Shown one piece after another: positions 33,311-40,421 of a DNA stretch of 52,507 nt. The stretch spans positions 1 to 52,507 of the forward strand of contig JAGOME010000025.1 in the NCBI GenBank assembly GCA_017993715.1, written 5' to 3'. The notes beneath the pieces were generated by a model that was given only the letters and a program-made list of their open reading frames with translations, did no database searches and was not told where the DNA came from. Each line of letters starts with the position of its first letter. The stretch's first letter is position 1. Origin of the DNA: Phycicoccus sp. GTDB lineage: Bacteria > Actinomycetota > Actinomycetes > Actinomycetales > Dermatophilaceae. A program made the translations under genes and the position numbers.

Positions 33311-35416
33311 ATGTCCACCCGTTCTCCTGATGCCGTCCTTGAGGCGCTCGACCCCGAACAGCGCGAGGTCGCGGCCAACCCCAGCGGCCCGATGGTTGTG
33401 CGCGCGGGTGCCGGCACGGGCAAGACCCGAGCCATCACCCATCGAGTCGCGTATGCCGCCCTCGCCGGCATTCAACAGCCGCAGCATGTCCTGGCGGTGA
33501 CGTTCACCGCCCGAGCCGCCGGGGAGTTGCGCACGCGCGTGCGGGAACTTGGGGTTGGGGGAGTTCAAGCCCGGACCTTCCACGCGGCTGCCTTGCGCCA
33601 GTTGCACTTCTTCTGGCCCCAGGCCGTCGGCGGGGCCGCGCCCGAGGTGATGCCCCACAAGGCGGCGGCCGTGGCCGAGGCGGCGGGCCGGCTGCGCATG
33701 CGGTTCGACCGGATCGGCATTCGGGACTTGGCGGCAGAGATCGAGTGGGCCAAGGTCGGGATGGTCACCCCCGATGCCTACCCCGCGGCGGCTCGTGCCG
33801 CCCGGCGCGAGGCCCCCGGAGTCGACCTCACGGCGATGGCCCGGATCATGACGGCCTATGAAGAGGTCAAGTCCGAGCGCGGGGTCATCGACTTCGAGGA
33901 CGTTCTGCTCGTTCTCGTCGGGATCCTCGAGGAACACGAGCAGGTGACGCGCGCGATCCGGGCGCAGTATCGGCACTTCCTCGTCGACGAGTACCAGGAC
34001 GTCAACGCCCTCCAGCAACGGCTGCTCGACTTGTGGGTCGGCGGACGGGGCGACCTCTGTGTCGTCGGCGACCCTGCCCAGACCATTTACTCCTTCACTG
34101 GGGCCAGCCCGCGTCACCTGCTGGAGTTCGCCAAGCGGCATCCAGGCGCCGCCAGCGTTGAGTTGACCCGCAACTATCGCTCGACGCCTCAGATCGTCGG
34201 CCTGTCCAACATCCTGCTGTCCGCGCCCGGAGGGGCTCGGCGCAGCGGCAGCGTGGTCTTGCGCGCCCAGCGGGATGATGGCCCCACTCCGACGCTCGTC
34301 CGCTATGACGATGATCCGGACGAGGCGCGCGGGGTCGCTGCGGAAATCGGCCGACTGGTGGCCGGCGGGGCGACCGCCTCCCAGATTGCTGTGCTCTTTC
34401 GGACCAACGCGCAAAGCGAAGCCATCGAGTCCGCCCTCGCCGACGCCGAGGTGCCCTACCTCGTCCGTGGCGGGGAACGCTTCTTCCAGCGCAAAGAGGT
34501 GCGCGACGCGATCCTGCTCTTGCGCGGTGCCGCGCGGGCAGACGACAGGTCCGTGCCCCTGCCCGAGCTCGTCCGAGACATCCTCGTCGGGGCCGGCTGG
34601 AGCCGCACTGCCCCCACTGCGGGAGGTGCTGCTCGGGAACGCTGGGAGTCTCTCTCGGCACTGGCCAACCTGGCCGACGACGTCGCCGCCCTCGGCGAAG
34701 ACGTGGGCCTGCCGGCATTCGTGGCCATCCTGGACGACCGGGCCGCCTCGGCCCACGCCCCGACCGTCGAAGGCGTCACCCTCGCCTCGCTCCATGCCGC
34801 CAAAGGCCTGGAGTGGAACCACGTCTTCCTCGTCGGTTGCTCCGACGGGTTGATGCCGATCGTTGCGGCCGAAGGGATCGAGGAGATCGAAGAGGAGCGG
34901 CGGCTGTTGCACGTCGGCATCACGCGAGCCCGCGACACCCTGCACCTGTCGTTTGCCGCCGCCCGCAATCCCGGTGGGCGGGCCTCCCGGCGCCCGTCGC
35001 GCTTCCTGGAGTCCACGGTCTCCGTCTTGGGGGACCGGGCGCTGCCCGAGGGCGCGGCAGGTCGCCCCAAGCGGTCCGCCAAGAAACAGCGCCAGGGCGC
35101 GCCGACGGTGTGCCGGGGCTGCGGGGCCCGCCTCACCGTCGCTGCCGAACGGACCGTGGGTCGCTGTGCCACCTGCCCCGCCACCTACGACGAAGCCCTC
35201 TTCGAAGCTCTGCGCACCTGGCGCCTCGAGACGTCCAAGGCTCAAGGGGTGCCGGCCTATGTCGTCTTCACCGACGCAACCCTGACCGCGATCGCCGAGC
35301 AGCAGCCGTCAGATCGCCCGGCCATGGCCCGCATCGGTGGGGTGGGGCAGGCCAAACTCGACCGGTATGCCGACGACGTCCTGGCGTTGGTCGACGCGCA
35401 CGTTCGGACAGACTGA
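33311..35416 (+). CDS. uvrD2: ATP-dependent DNA helicase UvrD2
   Basis: This 701-residue helicase has a full superfamily-1 motor: EALDPEQREVA (Q motif), Walker A GAGTGKT (33-39), VTFTARAAGEL, VDEYQDVN, GDPAQTIYSFTGA, LTRNYRS and LHAAKGLEWNHVF. The tail distinguishes UvrD2 from UvrD1/PcrA: a tetracysteine module (C601, C604, C619, C622) and an HRDC domain (ALRTWRLETSKAQGVPAYVV... RIGGVGQAKLDRYA). In mycobacteria UvrD2 is essential and the cysteine module is needed for unwinding. The ATG start follows a leaderless -10. whiB7 control sequences begin 47 bp after its stop. Confidence 0.95.
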   Translation: MSTRSPDAVLEALDPEQREVAANPSGPMVVRAGAGTGKTRAITHRVAYAALAGIQQPQHVLAVTFTARAAGELRTRVRELGVGGVQARTFHAAALRQLHFFWPQAVGGAAPEVMPHKAAAVAEAAGRLRMRFDRIGIRDLAAEIEWAKVGMVTPDAYPAAARAARREAPGVDLTAMARIMTAYEEVKSERGVIDFEDVLLVLVGILEEHEQVTRAIRAQYRHFLVDEYQDVNALQQRLLDLWVGGRGDLCVVGDPAQTIYSFTGASPRHLLEFAKRHPGAASVELTRNYRSTPQIVGLSNILLSAPGGARRSGSVVLRAQRDDGPTPTLVRYDDDPDEARGVAAEIGRLVAGGATASQIAVLFRTNAQSEAIESALADAEVPYLVRGGERFFQRKEVRDAILLLRGAARADDRSVPLPELVRDILVGAGWSRTAPTAGGAARERWESLSALANLADDVAALGEDVGLPAFVAILDDRAASAHAPTVEGVTLASLHAAKGLEWNHVFLVGCSDGLMPIVAAEGIEEIEEERRLLHVGITRARDTLHLSFAAARNPGGRASRRPSRFLESTVSVLGDRALPEGAAGRPKRSAKKQRQGAPTVCRGCGARLTVAAERTVGRCATCPATYDEALFEALRTWRLETSKAQGVPAYVVFTDATLTAIAEQQPSDRPAMARIGGVGQAKLDRYADDVLALVDAHVRTD

Positions 35417-35463
35417 CGGAACGACGTCAGGAGGGGGTTTTCCCCGTGCCGAGATCACGGGAG

Positions 35464-35502
35464 TTAATTCGGTTGCGGGATTCCTGCGCAGGCGTTTAGG
35501 TT
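35464..35502 (+). promoter_or_regulatory. whiB7 promoter with AT-rich WhiB7 box
   Basis: TTAATT (35464-35469) sits 3 bp upstream of the -35 TTGCGG (35473-35478); the -10 TAGGTT (35497-35502) follows after 18 bp. An AT-rich patch just upstream of the -35 is the known binding site of the WhiB7 AT-hook, so this looks autoregulated. Transcription would start near 35509, giving a leader of about 325 nt. Confidence 0.75.
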
Positions 35503-35559
35503 CTTTCGAGACACCCGTGGCGATCCCGCCCGGACCCGGCACCGATGAGGAGGCGACCC

Positions 35560-35745
35560 ATGATCTCGATGATCGAGAACTCGGCGACCCGCGGTGTCGT
35601 CCTGCTGCCCACCCCCGCGCCGTTCGGTGGCGTCGCCACGACTTCGGTGCGCAGCTCCCTCGCCGCCGCCTACGTCAGCCCGGCCGTCCGTGATGCCCAG
35701 GCCTTCGGTGACCCGTCCGTGTCCGCTGGAGAAGAGCCGCTGTAA
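35560..35745 (+). CDS. Upstream ORF in the whiB7 leader
   Basis: A 61-codon frame starts at ATG 35560, 6 nt after a strong GAGGAGG (35547-35553); the in-frame ATG at 35545 lies before the ribosome site. The peptide (MISMIENSATRGVVLLPTPA at its start, then AFGDPSVSAGEEPL at its end) has no domain. In other actinobacteria whiB7 leaders contain such an ORF, and slowed translation by antibiotics changes leader folding to allow read-through. Its stop overlaps a small hairpin, CGCTGT/ACAGCG at 35738-35755. The intergenic position and attenuator downstream support a sensing rather than structural role. Confidence 0.78.
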   Translation: MISMIENSATRGVVLLPTPAPFGGVATTSVRSSLAAAYVSPAVRDAQAFGDPSVSAGEEPL

Positions 35746-35755
35746 GACCACAGCG
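35738..35755 (+). promoter_or_regulatory. Hairpin over the upstream-ORF stop codon
   Basis: CGCTGT (35738-35743) pairs with ACAGCG (35750-35755) around a 6-nt loop. The uORF stop TAA (35743-35745) begins in the stem, so a ribosome at the stop would disrupt it. Confidence 0.4.
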
Positions 35756-35770
35756 CCAGCTCCTCCACCA

Positions 35771-35811
35771 GGCCGCGGACCCGATATCGGGACCGCGGCC
35801 TTTCTCTGTTT
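35771..35811 (+). terminator. Rho-independent attenuator upstream of whiB7
   Basis: GGCCGCGG (35771-35778) and CCGCGGCC (35793-35800) pair around a further self-complementary CCCGATATCGGG. TTTCTCTGTTT follows. It lies between the upstream ORF and whiB7, so it should stop transcription unless the leader refolds. Confidence 0.82.
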
Positions 35812-35834
35812 GACGCTCAATCGAGGAAACACCG

Positions 35835-36242
35835 ATGAACACCAACCCCGAACCCCCGGCGGTCGCCGCGGAGTTCACCGACCAGGCGACCGACCCGTTG
35901 CCACCGCACGACCGCCTCGACACCGGGCGGTCCGATCACGAGGGGATCATGATGCAGCTGACTGACCTGCTGGACGTGCTGGGTCAGCAGGATGTGGCCG
36001 TCGATTCCGAGGTGCCCTGTCAAGAGAATGACGCCGAGATCTGGTTCGAGCAGACCCCGGCCGGCGTCGAGTTCGCCAAGGCGCTCTGCCAGACCTGCCC
36101 GGTGCGGGCGATCTGCCTGGCTGGGGCCCTGGATCGGCAAGAGCCGTGGGGCGTGTGGGGTGGCGAGCTCTTCGACGGCGGCGCCGTCATCGCTCGCAAG
36201 CGGCCCCGTGGCCGACCCCGTAAGGAAACCGTTGCGGCCTGA
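35835..36242 (+). CDS. whiB7: WhiB7 transcription factor
   Basis: This 135-residue WhiB protein has four [4Fe-4S] cysteines, C62, C85, C88 and C94 (C-x22-C-x2-C-x5-C), the GVWGGE turn (106-111) and a C-terminal AT-hook RGRPR (125-129) in KRPRGRPRKE. The AT-hook identifies WhiB7, which binds the housekeeping sigma factor and activates intrinsic antibiotic-resistance genes. A GAGG ribosome site lies 8 nt before ATG 35835. The N-terminal 60 residues are acidic and variable. The leader holds a WhiB7 box, upstream ORF and attenuator, indicating positive autoregulation and control by translation stress. Confidence 0.95.
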   Translation: MNTNPEPPAVAAEFTDQATDPLPPHDRLDTGRSDHEGIMMQLTDLLDVLGQQDVAVDSEVPCQENDAEIWFEQTPAGVEFAKALCQTCPVRAICLAGALDRQEPWGVWGGELFDGGAVIARKRPRGRPRKETVAA

Positions 36243-36280
36243 GGTCGTGGCCACAGACGTGAGTGAGGAGGTGAATGCCG

Positions 36281-36412
36281 ATGTCCCGAACCAAGCTGAC
36301 CAGGCCGCGTCGCACAGCGGCGAGTGTGCGACGGCGTGAGGAAGCGCGCATGCTCGCTGCGCGCGCGGACCTCGAGCGCACTCTCATGACTGTGCGCCTG
36401 CAGTCGCGCTGA
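36281..36412 (+). CDS. Small, very basic protein downstream of whiB7
   Basis: This 43-residue frame starts at ATG 36281, 9 nt after a perfect GAGGAGG (36265-36271), and ends at TGA 36412 just before a strong terminator. The product (MSRTKLTRPRRTAASVRRRE then EARMLAARADLERTLMTVRL) has about a dozen Arg/Lys and a likely C-terminal amphipathic helix. It lies 38 bp after whiB7 with no promoter visible between, so it is probably made from the whiB7 transcript. I do not recognise the family. A nucleic-acid or ribosome-binding role fits the charge but is a guess. The octamer at 36273 occupies its ribosome-site spacer. Confidence 0.6.
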   Translation: MSRTKLTRPRRTAASVRRREEARMLAARADLERTLMTVRLQSR

Positions 36413-36428
36413 CCCGCGCACCGGATCC

Positions 36429-36464
36429 GGCCCGGCCCCCGACCTTGATGTCGGGGGCCGGGCC
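36429..36464 (+). terminator. Strong hairpin terminator after the whiB7 unit
   Basis: A perfect 15-bp stem (36429-36443 with 36450-36464) encloses CTTGAT. It has no T-run. It begins 16 nt after the small basic ORF. Confidence 0.8.
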
Positions 36465-36503
36465 GCCTCGCGTGGGTGGCAGCCCGGTGTCCAGCGGCGC
36501 CAC

Positions 36504-36523
36504 AGTCCGACACGTGTCGGACT
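36504..36523. repeat. Perfect 20-bp palindrome
   Basis: AGTCCGACACGTGTCGGACT reads the same on both strands. A related 24-nt near-palindrome with core GACAAGTGTT is at 36554-36577. Confidence 0.75.
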
Positions 36524-36672
36524 TTGGCACCGGCTCGACGGGTCCCGACCTCCAAAGCCCGACAAGTGTTGGGCTTTCGCTCTGCCCAGCCCTTGAGGGC
36601 GATGGACACCCGGACAGAGGGGGGCAGCCGGAATGCCGAGCTCGCGCTGTGGTGGGCCAGGCCTGGAGTGCA

Positions 36673-36785
36673 GGAGAGTGGGCCACGTGGCCGACTCTCC
36701 GGTCTGTGTTGGCCTGGGGTGCCGGAAAGGGGGCCACGTGGCCGACTCTGCACGCCGGCACCGACCCTTGTGAGGTGCCAACGCG
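36673..36785 (+). repeat. Dispersed repeat, copy A (with tandem 28-bp near-palindromes)
   Basis: It opens with a 28-nt near-palindrome (36673-36700): GGAGAGT and ACTCTCC arms around a GGCCACGTGGCC core. A partial second copy is at 36731-36750. It aligns with 48121-48232 end to end at roughly 80% identity by eye, including the shared GGTCTGTGT and GTGAGGTGCC blocks. Confidence 0.75.
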
Positions 36786-36933
36786 GCGGCCGCCGGGGGA
36801 ATGATGATCGGTGTCCCGCCAGGCCCGCATCACCAGGCGCAGCCCGACAGGGGTCGGACTCTTGCGCCGCCTCGACGTCTCTCGACGACGACAGCCCGAC
36901 AGGTGGGGGGATTCACCTGCCGGCCGTGCTGGC

Positions 36934-36939
36934 TACGCT
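36934..36939 (+). promoter_or_regulatory. -10 box TACGCT, leaderless start of the HhH-GPD gene
   Basis: TACGCT is followed by 6 nt and the ATG at 36946; the octamer 36944-36951 includes the start codon. Confidence 0.55.
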
Positions 36940-36945
36940 GGGGGA

Positions 36946-37521
36946 ATGCCGCAGCTGCAGATCGCTCAGGACCCGGCGGCCGACGCGCTGCTGTCCGCCG
37001 ACCCGTTCGCCCTGCTGACCGGGATGCTGCTGGACCAGCAGTTCCCCATGGAGCGGGCCTTCGCTGGACCGGAGAAGATCCGCCAGCGGTTCGGCAACCT
37101 CGACCCCGGGGCCATTGCCGCCGCGGACCCGGAGGCGTTCGCGGACCTGTGCGCAACGCCCCCCGCCGTGCACCGTTACGGCCGCGCCATGGCCGGGCGG
37201 ATCCAGCAGCTCGCCGCCGTGGTCGTCGGCGAATACGGCGGGAATGCCGCCCGCATCTGGCTCGAGGCCGTTGACGGTGCCGATCTCAAACGGCGCGTGG
37301 TTGCCCTCCCCGGCTATGGAGACCAGAAGGCGCGCATCCTCATCGCCCTGCTGGCCAAGCAGCTCGAGGTGCGCCCGCAGGGTTGGGAACAGGCGGCTGG
37401 GGCCTACGCCGAGACCGGCAGCTTCCGTTCGGTCGCCGATGTCGTCGACGAGGTCTCGCTGCACAAGGTGCGGGACTTCAAGAAGCAGGCCAAGGCAGCG
37501 GCCAAAGCCGCGTCGGCCTGA
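36946..37521 (+). CDS. HhH-GPD-type base-excision repair protein
   Basis: This 191-residue protein resembles the uncharacterised actinobacterial HhH-GPD family (TIGR03252). The N-terminal ALLTGMLLDQQFPMERAF helix and the helix-hairpin-helix LPGYGDQKARILIALL (about 125-140), where a DNA phosphate would bind, are visible. It lacks the C-terminal Fe-S cysteines of endonuclease III. The usual lysine of bifunctional enzymes is not evident in the hairpin, so a monofunctional glycosylase, or a DNA-binding protein only, is possible. ATG 36946 follows a TACGCT box, and the earlier open frame from 36811 is rejected. A small zinc-ribbon gene follows 9 bp later. Confidence 0.85.
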   Translation: MPQLQIAQDPAADALLSADPFALLTGMLLDQQFPMERAFAGPEKIRQRFGNLDPGAIAAADPEAFADLCATPPAVHRYGRAMAGRIQQLAAVVVGEYGGNAARIWLEAVDGADLKRRVVALPGYGDQKARILIALLAKQLEVRPQGWEQAAGAYAETGSFRSVADVVDEVSLHKVRDFKKQAKAAAKAASA

Positions 37522-37530
37522 CCCACGACC

Positions 37531-37740
37531 ATGAGTCCCGGCACCACGTCACCAGAGGCGAGCGAGACGGCATTCACCTGTGGCACCTGCGGATCGACTC
37601 CAGAATCCTCGGGCCAGGCGCTGGCTAGATTGACCTGGACGCGTGGGACCGAGCACGGCCGAGTCGTCTGGACGTGTCCGGACTGCACGCGGGCACACGC
37701 CCGCTCGATCGAGGGCAAACTCGACTCGGCCTGGTGGTGA
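37531..37740 (+). CDS. Small zinc-ribbon protein
   Basis: This 69-residue protein has two CxxC pairs, CGTC (17-20) and CPDC (49-52), separated by a predicted beta segment (LARLTWTRGTEHGRVVWTC), a rubredoxin-like knuckle for one zinc. The C terminus (SIEGKLDSAWW) ends with two Trp. Function is unknown. The 9-bp gap from the HhH-GPD gene indicates co-transcription. It is convergent with the ABC1 kinase gene, with 19 bp between them. Confidence 0.75.
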   Translation: MSPGTTSPEASETAFTCGTCGSTPESSGQALARLTWTRGTEHGRVVWTCPDCTRAHARSIEGKLDSAWW

Positions 37741-37759
37741 CCGGCCCGACGCTGTGACC

Positions 37760-39097
37760 TCAGGCGAGCGGCGGTGGCAGCCGGCTCTCGTCGAGGCCGG
37801 GGAGGTGGGCGACGAGGATCTCGCGCACCGGGATGGTCCCCCCGATTTGGGCGAGCACACCGATGCCGCCCAGCCATACGCGGTGGATGAGCAGATAGTC
37901 CGGCGGCAGGTTGAGCTTGGTGCCGACGAGGAAGTCCGGCGTGCGCGGATCGCGGATCGAGGCGGCGACCGTCCGCAGCCACGGGCGGTCGATCCGGAAC
38001 TGCGCGTGGGTGATTGGCTCGAGGAACCGCACGAGGTAGCGCCGCAGTGCCTCGGGCTCGACCTGGGTGCCGGGGCGCACGAAGCCCTCGGCCGCAAGTC
38101 CGGCAGCAAACGGCTCGGCCTGGCCAGACAAGGCCTCGGTGACCAGCTCGCCGATCGCGCGGGGCAGCCCAGCGGGGAGCCGGTCGACGGCCCCGAAGTC
38201 CAGGACACCGAGCCGGCCATCGGGGGTCAGGCGGAAGTTGCCCGGATGCGGGTCGGCATGGAGCAGCCGCGCACGGTTGGGCCCGCGCAGGAGGAACTCC
38301 AGATAGAGCGCCGCGGCTTCGTCGCGCTGCTCCGGCGTCCCTGAGGCGATGATCTGGGACAGGGGCGTGCCGGGGACCCACTCGGACACCAGCACGTGGC
38401 CGCTCTCGGCGAGCACGTCGGGGACCAGGACGTCGTCATCGCCGCGAAAAGCCCGGGCGAAGGCGCGCTGATGGCGGGCCTCGCTGGTGTAGTCCAGCTC
38501 CTCGCTCATCCGGGCGACCAGCTCGTCGGTGATCGGCTTGACGTCGATGCCGGGCATGACTGCGCCGGCCATCCGGGCCAGCCGCGAAATCTGGGTGAGA
38601 TCACTAAGGAGCGCCGGGCCCGCCCCGGGGTACTGGATCTTGACGGCGACCTCGCGGCCGTCTCGCCAGATCGCGCGGTGCACCTGGCCGATCGAGGCGG
38701 CGGCGACGGGCTGATCGTCGAACTCCACGAACTTCGCGGACCTCCAGCGCGGCCCGAGCTCGCGCGCGAGTACGGCGTGCACTGTTTTGGCCGGCAGGGG
38801 AGGCCCGGCCTCCTGCAGCTTGGTCAGAGTTGCTCGGTACGGAGCGACGACCTCCTCGGGCATCGCTGCCTCCAGGACCGACAGGGCTTGGCCGAATTTC
38901 ATCGCCCCGCCCTTGAGTTGCCCCAACACCGAGAACATCTGCTCGGCGGTCCGGAGCTGGATCTCCGCCGCGACGGCTTCGGCGCTCTTACCGCCCACGC
39001 GCTTGCCGAGGCCGACGGCAGTGCGGCCGGCGTGGGAGAGGGGGAGCGAGGCCAGCCGCGCCGCCCGGGTGAGCGCGGTGCGGGGGATCTCGGTCAC
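37760..39097 (-). CDS. ABC1 (UbiB/AarF) atypical kinase
   Basis: This 445-residue ABC1-family protein has all family marks: KxGQ K67-F-G-Q70, the Ala-rich loop AAASIG (132-137) in place of a Gly-rich loop, catalytic Lys K153 in VAVKIQY, the HADPHPGN loop (280-287) and DFG (300-302). These proteins bind ATP with an inhibited kinase stance and support isoprenoid-quinone or lipid metabolism, usually at the membrane. A C-terminal hydrophobic stretch (YLLIHRVWLGGIGVLAQIGG) may contact the bilayer. Start is GTG 39097. From memory it corresponds to Rv3197 next to whiB7; the relative order is kept here. Confidence 0.92.
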   Translation of the reverse strand: MTEIPRTALTRAARLASLPLSHAGRTAVGLGKRVGGKSAEAVAAEIQLRTAEQMFSVLGQLKGGAMKFGQALSVLEAAMPEEVVAPYRATLTKLQEAGPPLPAKTVHAVLARELGPRWRSAKFVEFDDQPVAAASIGQVHRAIWRDGREVAVKIQYPGAGPALLSDLTQISRLARMAGAVMPGIDVKPITDELVARMSEELDYTSEARHQRAFARAFRGDDDVLVPDVLAESGHVLVSEWVPGTPLSQIIASGTPEQRDEAAALYLEFLLRGPNRARLLHADPHPGNFRLTPDGRLGVLDFGAVDRLPAGLPRAIGELVTEALSGQAEPFAAGLAAEGFVRPGTQVEPEALRRYLVRFLEPITHAQFRIDRPWLRTVAASIRDPRTPDFLVGTKLNLPPDYLLIHRVWLGGIGVLAQIGGTIPVREILVAHLPGLDESRLPPPLA

Positions 39098-39137
39098 GCC
39101 TCATTGTCACCCATACGCCGAATGCCGCGGTCAGCGG

Positions 39138-39836
39138 TCAGGCCGGAGCGGGGAGATCGCGAGGGGCCCCGCCACAGGCACACCACGGGTGGCGGGGCCA
39201 GTGCCGATGCACGAAGTCCGGCACGGGCGCCGCGATCTCCGTGGAGATCCCGGCCATGGACAGGTCACCGGCGAGGACGTCCAGCACGATGCCGGCAGTG
39301 AGCGCGCTGGCGAGCAGCAGCACGCTGGCGACTCCGCCGGAAGCCTCAAACGCGCCACCTGGAGTAGCGGGGTTGACCCAGCCCTGCTGGCGGTGGGCCT
39401 GTCGGGTGAACTCGTGACACATCAGGCACGAGCTATGTCCCGGCGCGACGAGGGGCCCGACGATGACGATATCCCCGCGCACCTCGACAGGCAGGTGAGG
39501 GATCCCGGAGGCGACCCAGGGGCGCGCCCGTCCGGGGTCGATGGGCCCCGGCTCGACGAGCACGACGACGTCCAGGGCGGCGGCCGGCGGCGTGATGGCT
39601 CGGGTGTGATCGGGCGCTCTGCGTCGCCCGTGACCGTCTGAGAACCCCAGGTGTCCGGAGAGGGCGAGTTGGGCAGCCTCGGCGGCCCAAGCGCCCTGCA
39701 GGGCCCGCACCCCGTGGCCGAGCAGGTGGGAGACCGCCAGCGTGACGATCGGCCCCCTCCCGTCGACCAGGACCCGGGCGCTCACACCGTCGTCGGCTGC
39801 CTGCCCATGCCTGGCCCACCCCTGGCTCGTCCCCAT
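39138..39836 (-). CDS. ThiF-like / cyclodehydratase-related protein, shortened
   Basis: About 232 residues from ATG 39836 (GTG 39890 would add 18). DGRGPIVTLAVSHLLGHGV has the position and hydrophobic pattern of a ThiF/E1 nucleotide loop but lacks the full G-x-G-x-x-G. Two cysteine pairs, CLMC and CAC (in HPWCACGG), would hold a structural zinc as in E1 and in TOMM cyclodehydratase-type proteins. From memory it matches Rv3196, which is longer, so the N-terminal part is reduced here. No precursor peptide or oxidase is nearby, which argues against a peptide-modification cluster. It is unlikely to adenylate in the usual way. Confidence 0.65.
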   Translation of the reverse strand: MGTSQGWARHGQAADDGVSARVLVDGRGPIVTLAVSHLLGHGVRALQGAWAAEAAQLALSGHLGFSDGHGRRRAPDHTRAITPPAAALDVVVLVEPGPIDPGRARPWVASGIPHLPVEVRGDIVIVGPLVAPGHSSCLMCHEFTRQAHRQQGWVNPATPGGAFEASGGVASVLLLASALTAGIVLDVLAGDLSMAGISTEIAAPVPDFVHRHWPRHPWCACGGAPRDLPAPA

Positions 39837-39961
39837 GTCATCCCCGCTGTTGCGCTCTTGCCTGCGTCCCCATGGGCGCCAATCTGGCACACGGAGCGGT
39901 CAGAGCTCGGCGTTCATCCACAGGGTCCAGCGGCTCCGGATCTTCGGGTGGCACGAACGAG

Positions 39962-39997
39962 CGACGGCCCCGACCGCAGATGCGATCGGGGCCGTCG
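39962..39997 (-). terminator. Hairpin terminator after the DUF5679 gene
   Basis: CGACGGCCCCGA (39962-39973) and TCGGGGCCGTCG (39986-39997) form a perfect 12-bp stem with a 12-nt loop, about 20 nt past the stop at 40018. No T-run. Confidence 0.72.
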
Positions 39998-40017
39998 GCC
40001 GAGACGAAGGTGAGGCG

Positions 40018-40179
40018 TCAGGCCTTGCCGAGGATGCGGTTGAGGTTGGTTCCGCACACCGGGCACACGGCCTTGGCCATCCGGCGACCGTTCTCGGAGA
40101 CAACGACGCGGCCTTCGGCCTCTCGCTTCTCCTTGCACTTCACGCAGTAGAACTCGCCCTTGTAGGTCTCGTCAGCCAT
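40018..40179 (-). CDS. Small zinc-ribbon protein, DUF5679
   Basis: This 53-residue protein reads MADETYKGEFYCVKCKEKRE and ends AVCPVCGTNLNRILGKA. The two pairs CVKC and CPVC form a zinc ribbon, and basic residues lie between them. This is the actinobacterial DUF5679 family, of unknown function and likely to bind nucleic acid or ribosomes. ATG 40179 has AAGGAG 10 nt upstream, and a 12-bp hairpin follows the stop. The stretch 40180-40421 upstream holds no further gene, and I could not place its promoter. Confidence 0.85.
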   Translation of the reverse strand: MADETYKGEFYCVKCKEKREAEGRVVVSENGRRMAKAVCPVCGTNLNRILGKA

Positions 40180-40421
40180 TGAAACAAATCTCCTTGATGC
40201 AGTTGCGGCGACGGATCGTCGCTCCGGTCAACCCTACGTGAGCCGAAGGCGTGCCCACGCTCACGCAGGGCGGTGGCGCAGGGGGAGAGTGATTCACACC
40301 TGCCACATTCATTGACTTTAGCCTCGATAGTCCCACAGGGCTCAGGGTGGGGCGGGCCGAGAGCTCAGGGCCAGACGGGCCGACGCACCGCGCCAGGCGG
40401 GCCGATGCGCGGCGCCTCAGC

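Larger units (their letters stand above)
36465..36933. other. Gene-free palindrome-rich island 2
   Basis: No convincing gene. It holds palindromes at 36504-36523, 36554-36577, 36673-36700 and 36731-36750, the module GTCGGACTCTTGCGCC (36853-36868) and octamers at 36631 and, at its edge, 36944. The part 36673-36785 is a diverged copy of 48121-48232. Confidence 0.7.

Noticed and set aside
35417-35560. Mycoredoxin gene between uvrD2 and whiB7, as in mycobacteria
   Set aside because: The space is filled by the whiB7 promoter; no frame encodes a CxxC glutaredoxin fold.
39138-40179. A thiazole/oxazole-modified peptide cluster around the ThiF-like gene
   Set aside because: No YcaO, dehydrogenase or precursor peptide; the neighbouring small ORF is a DUF5679 zinc ribbon.
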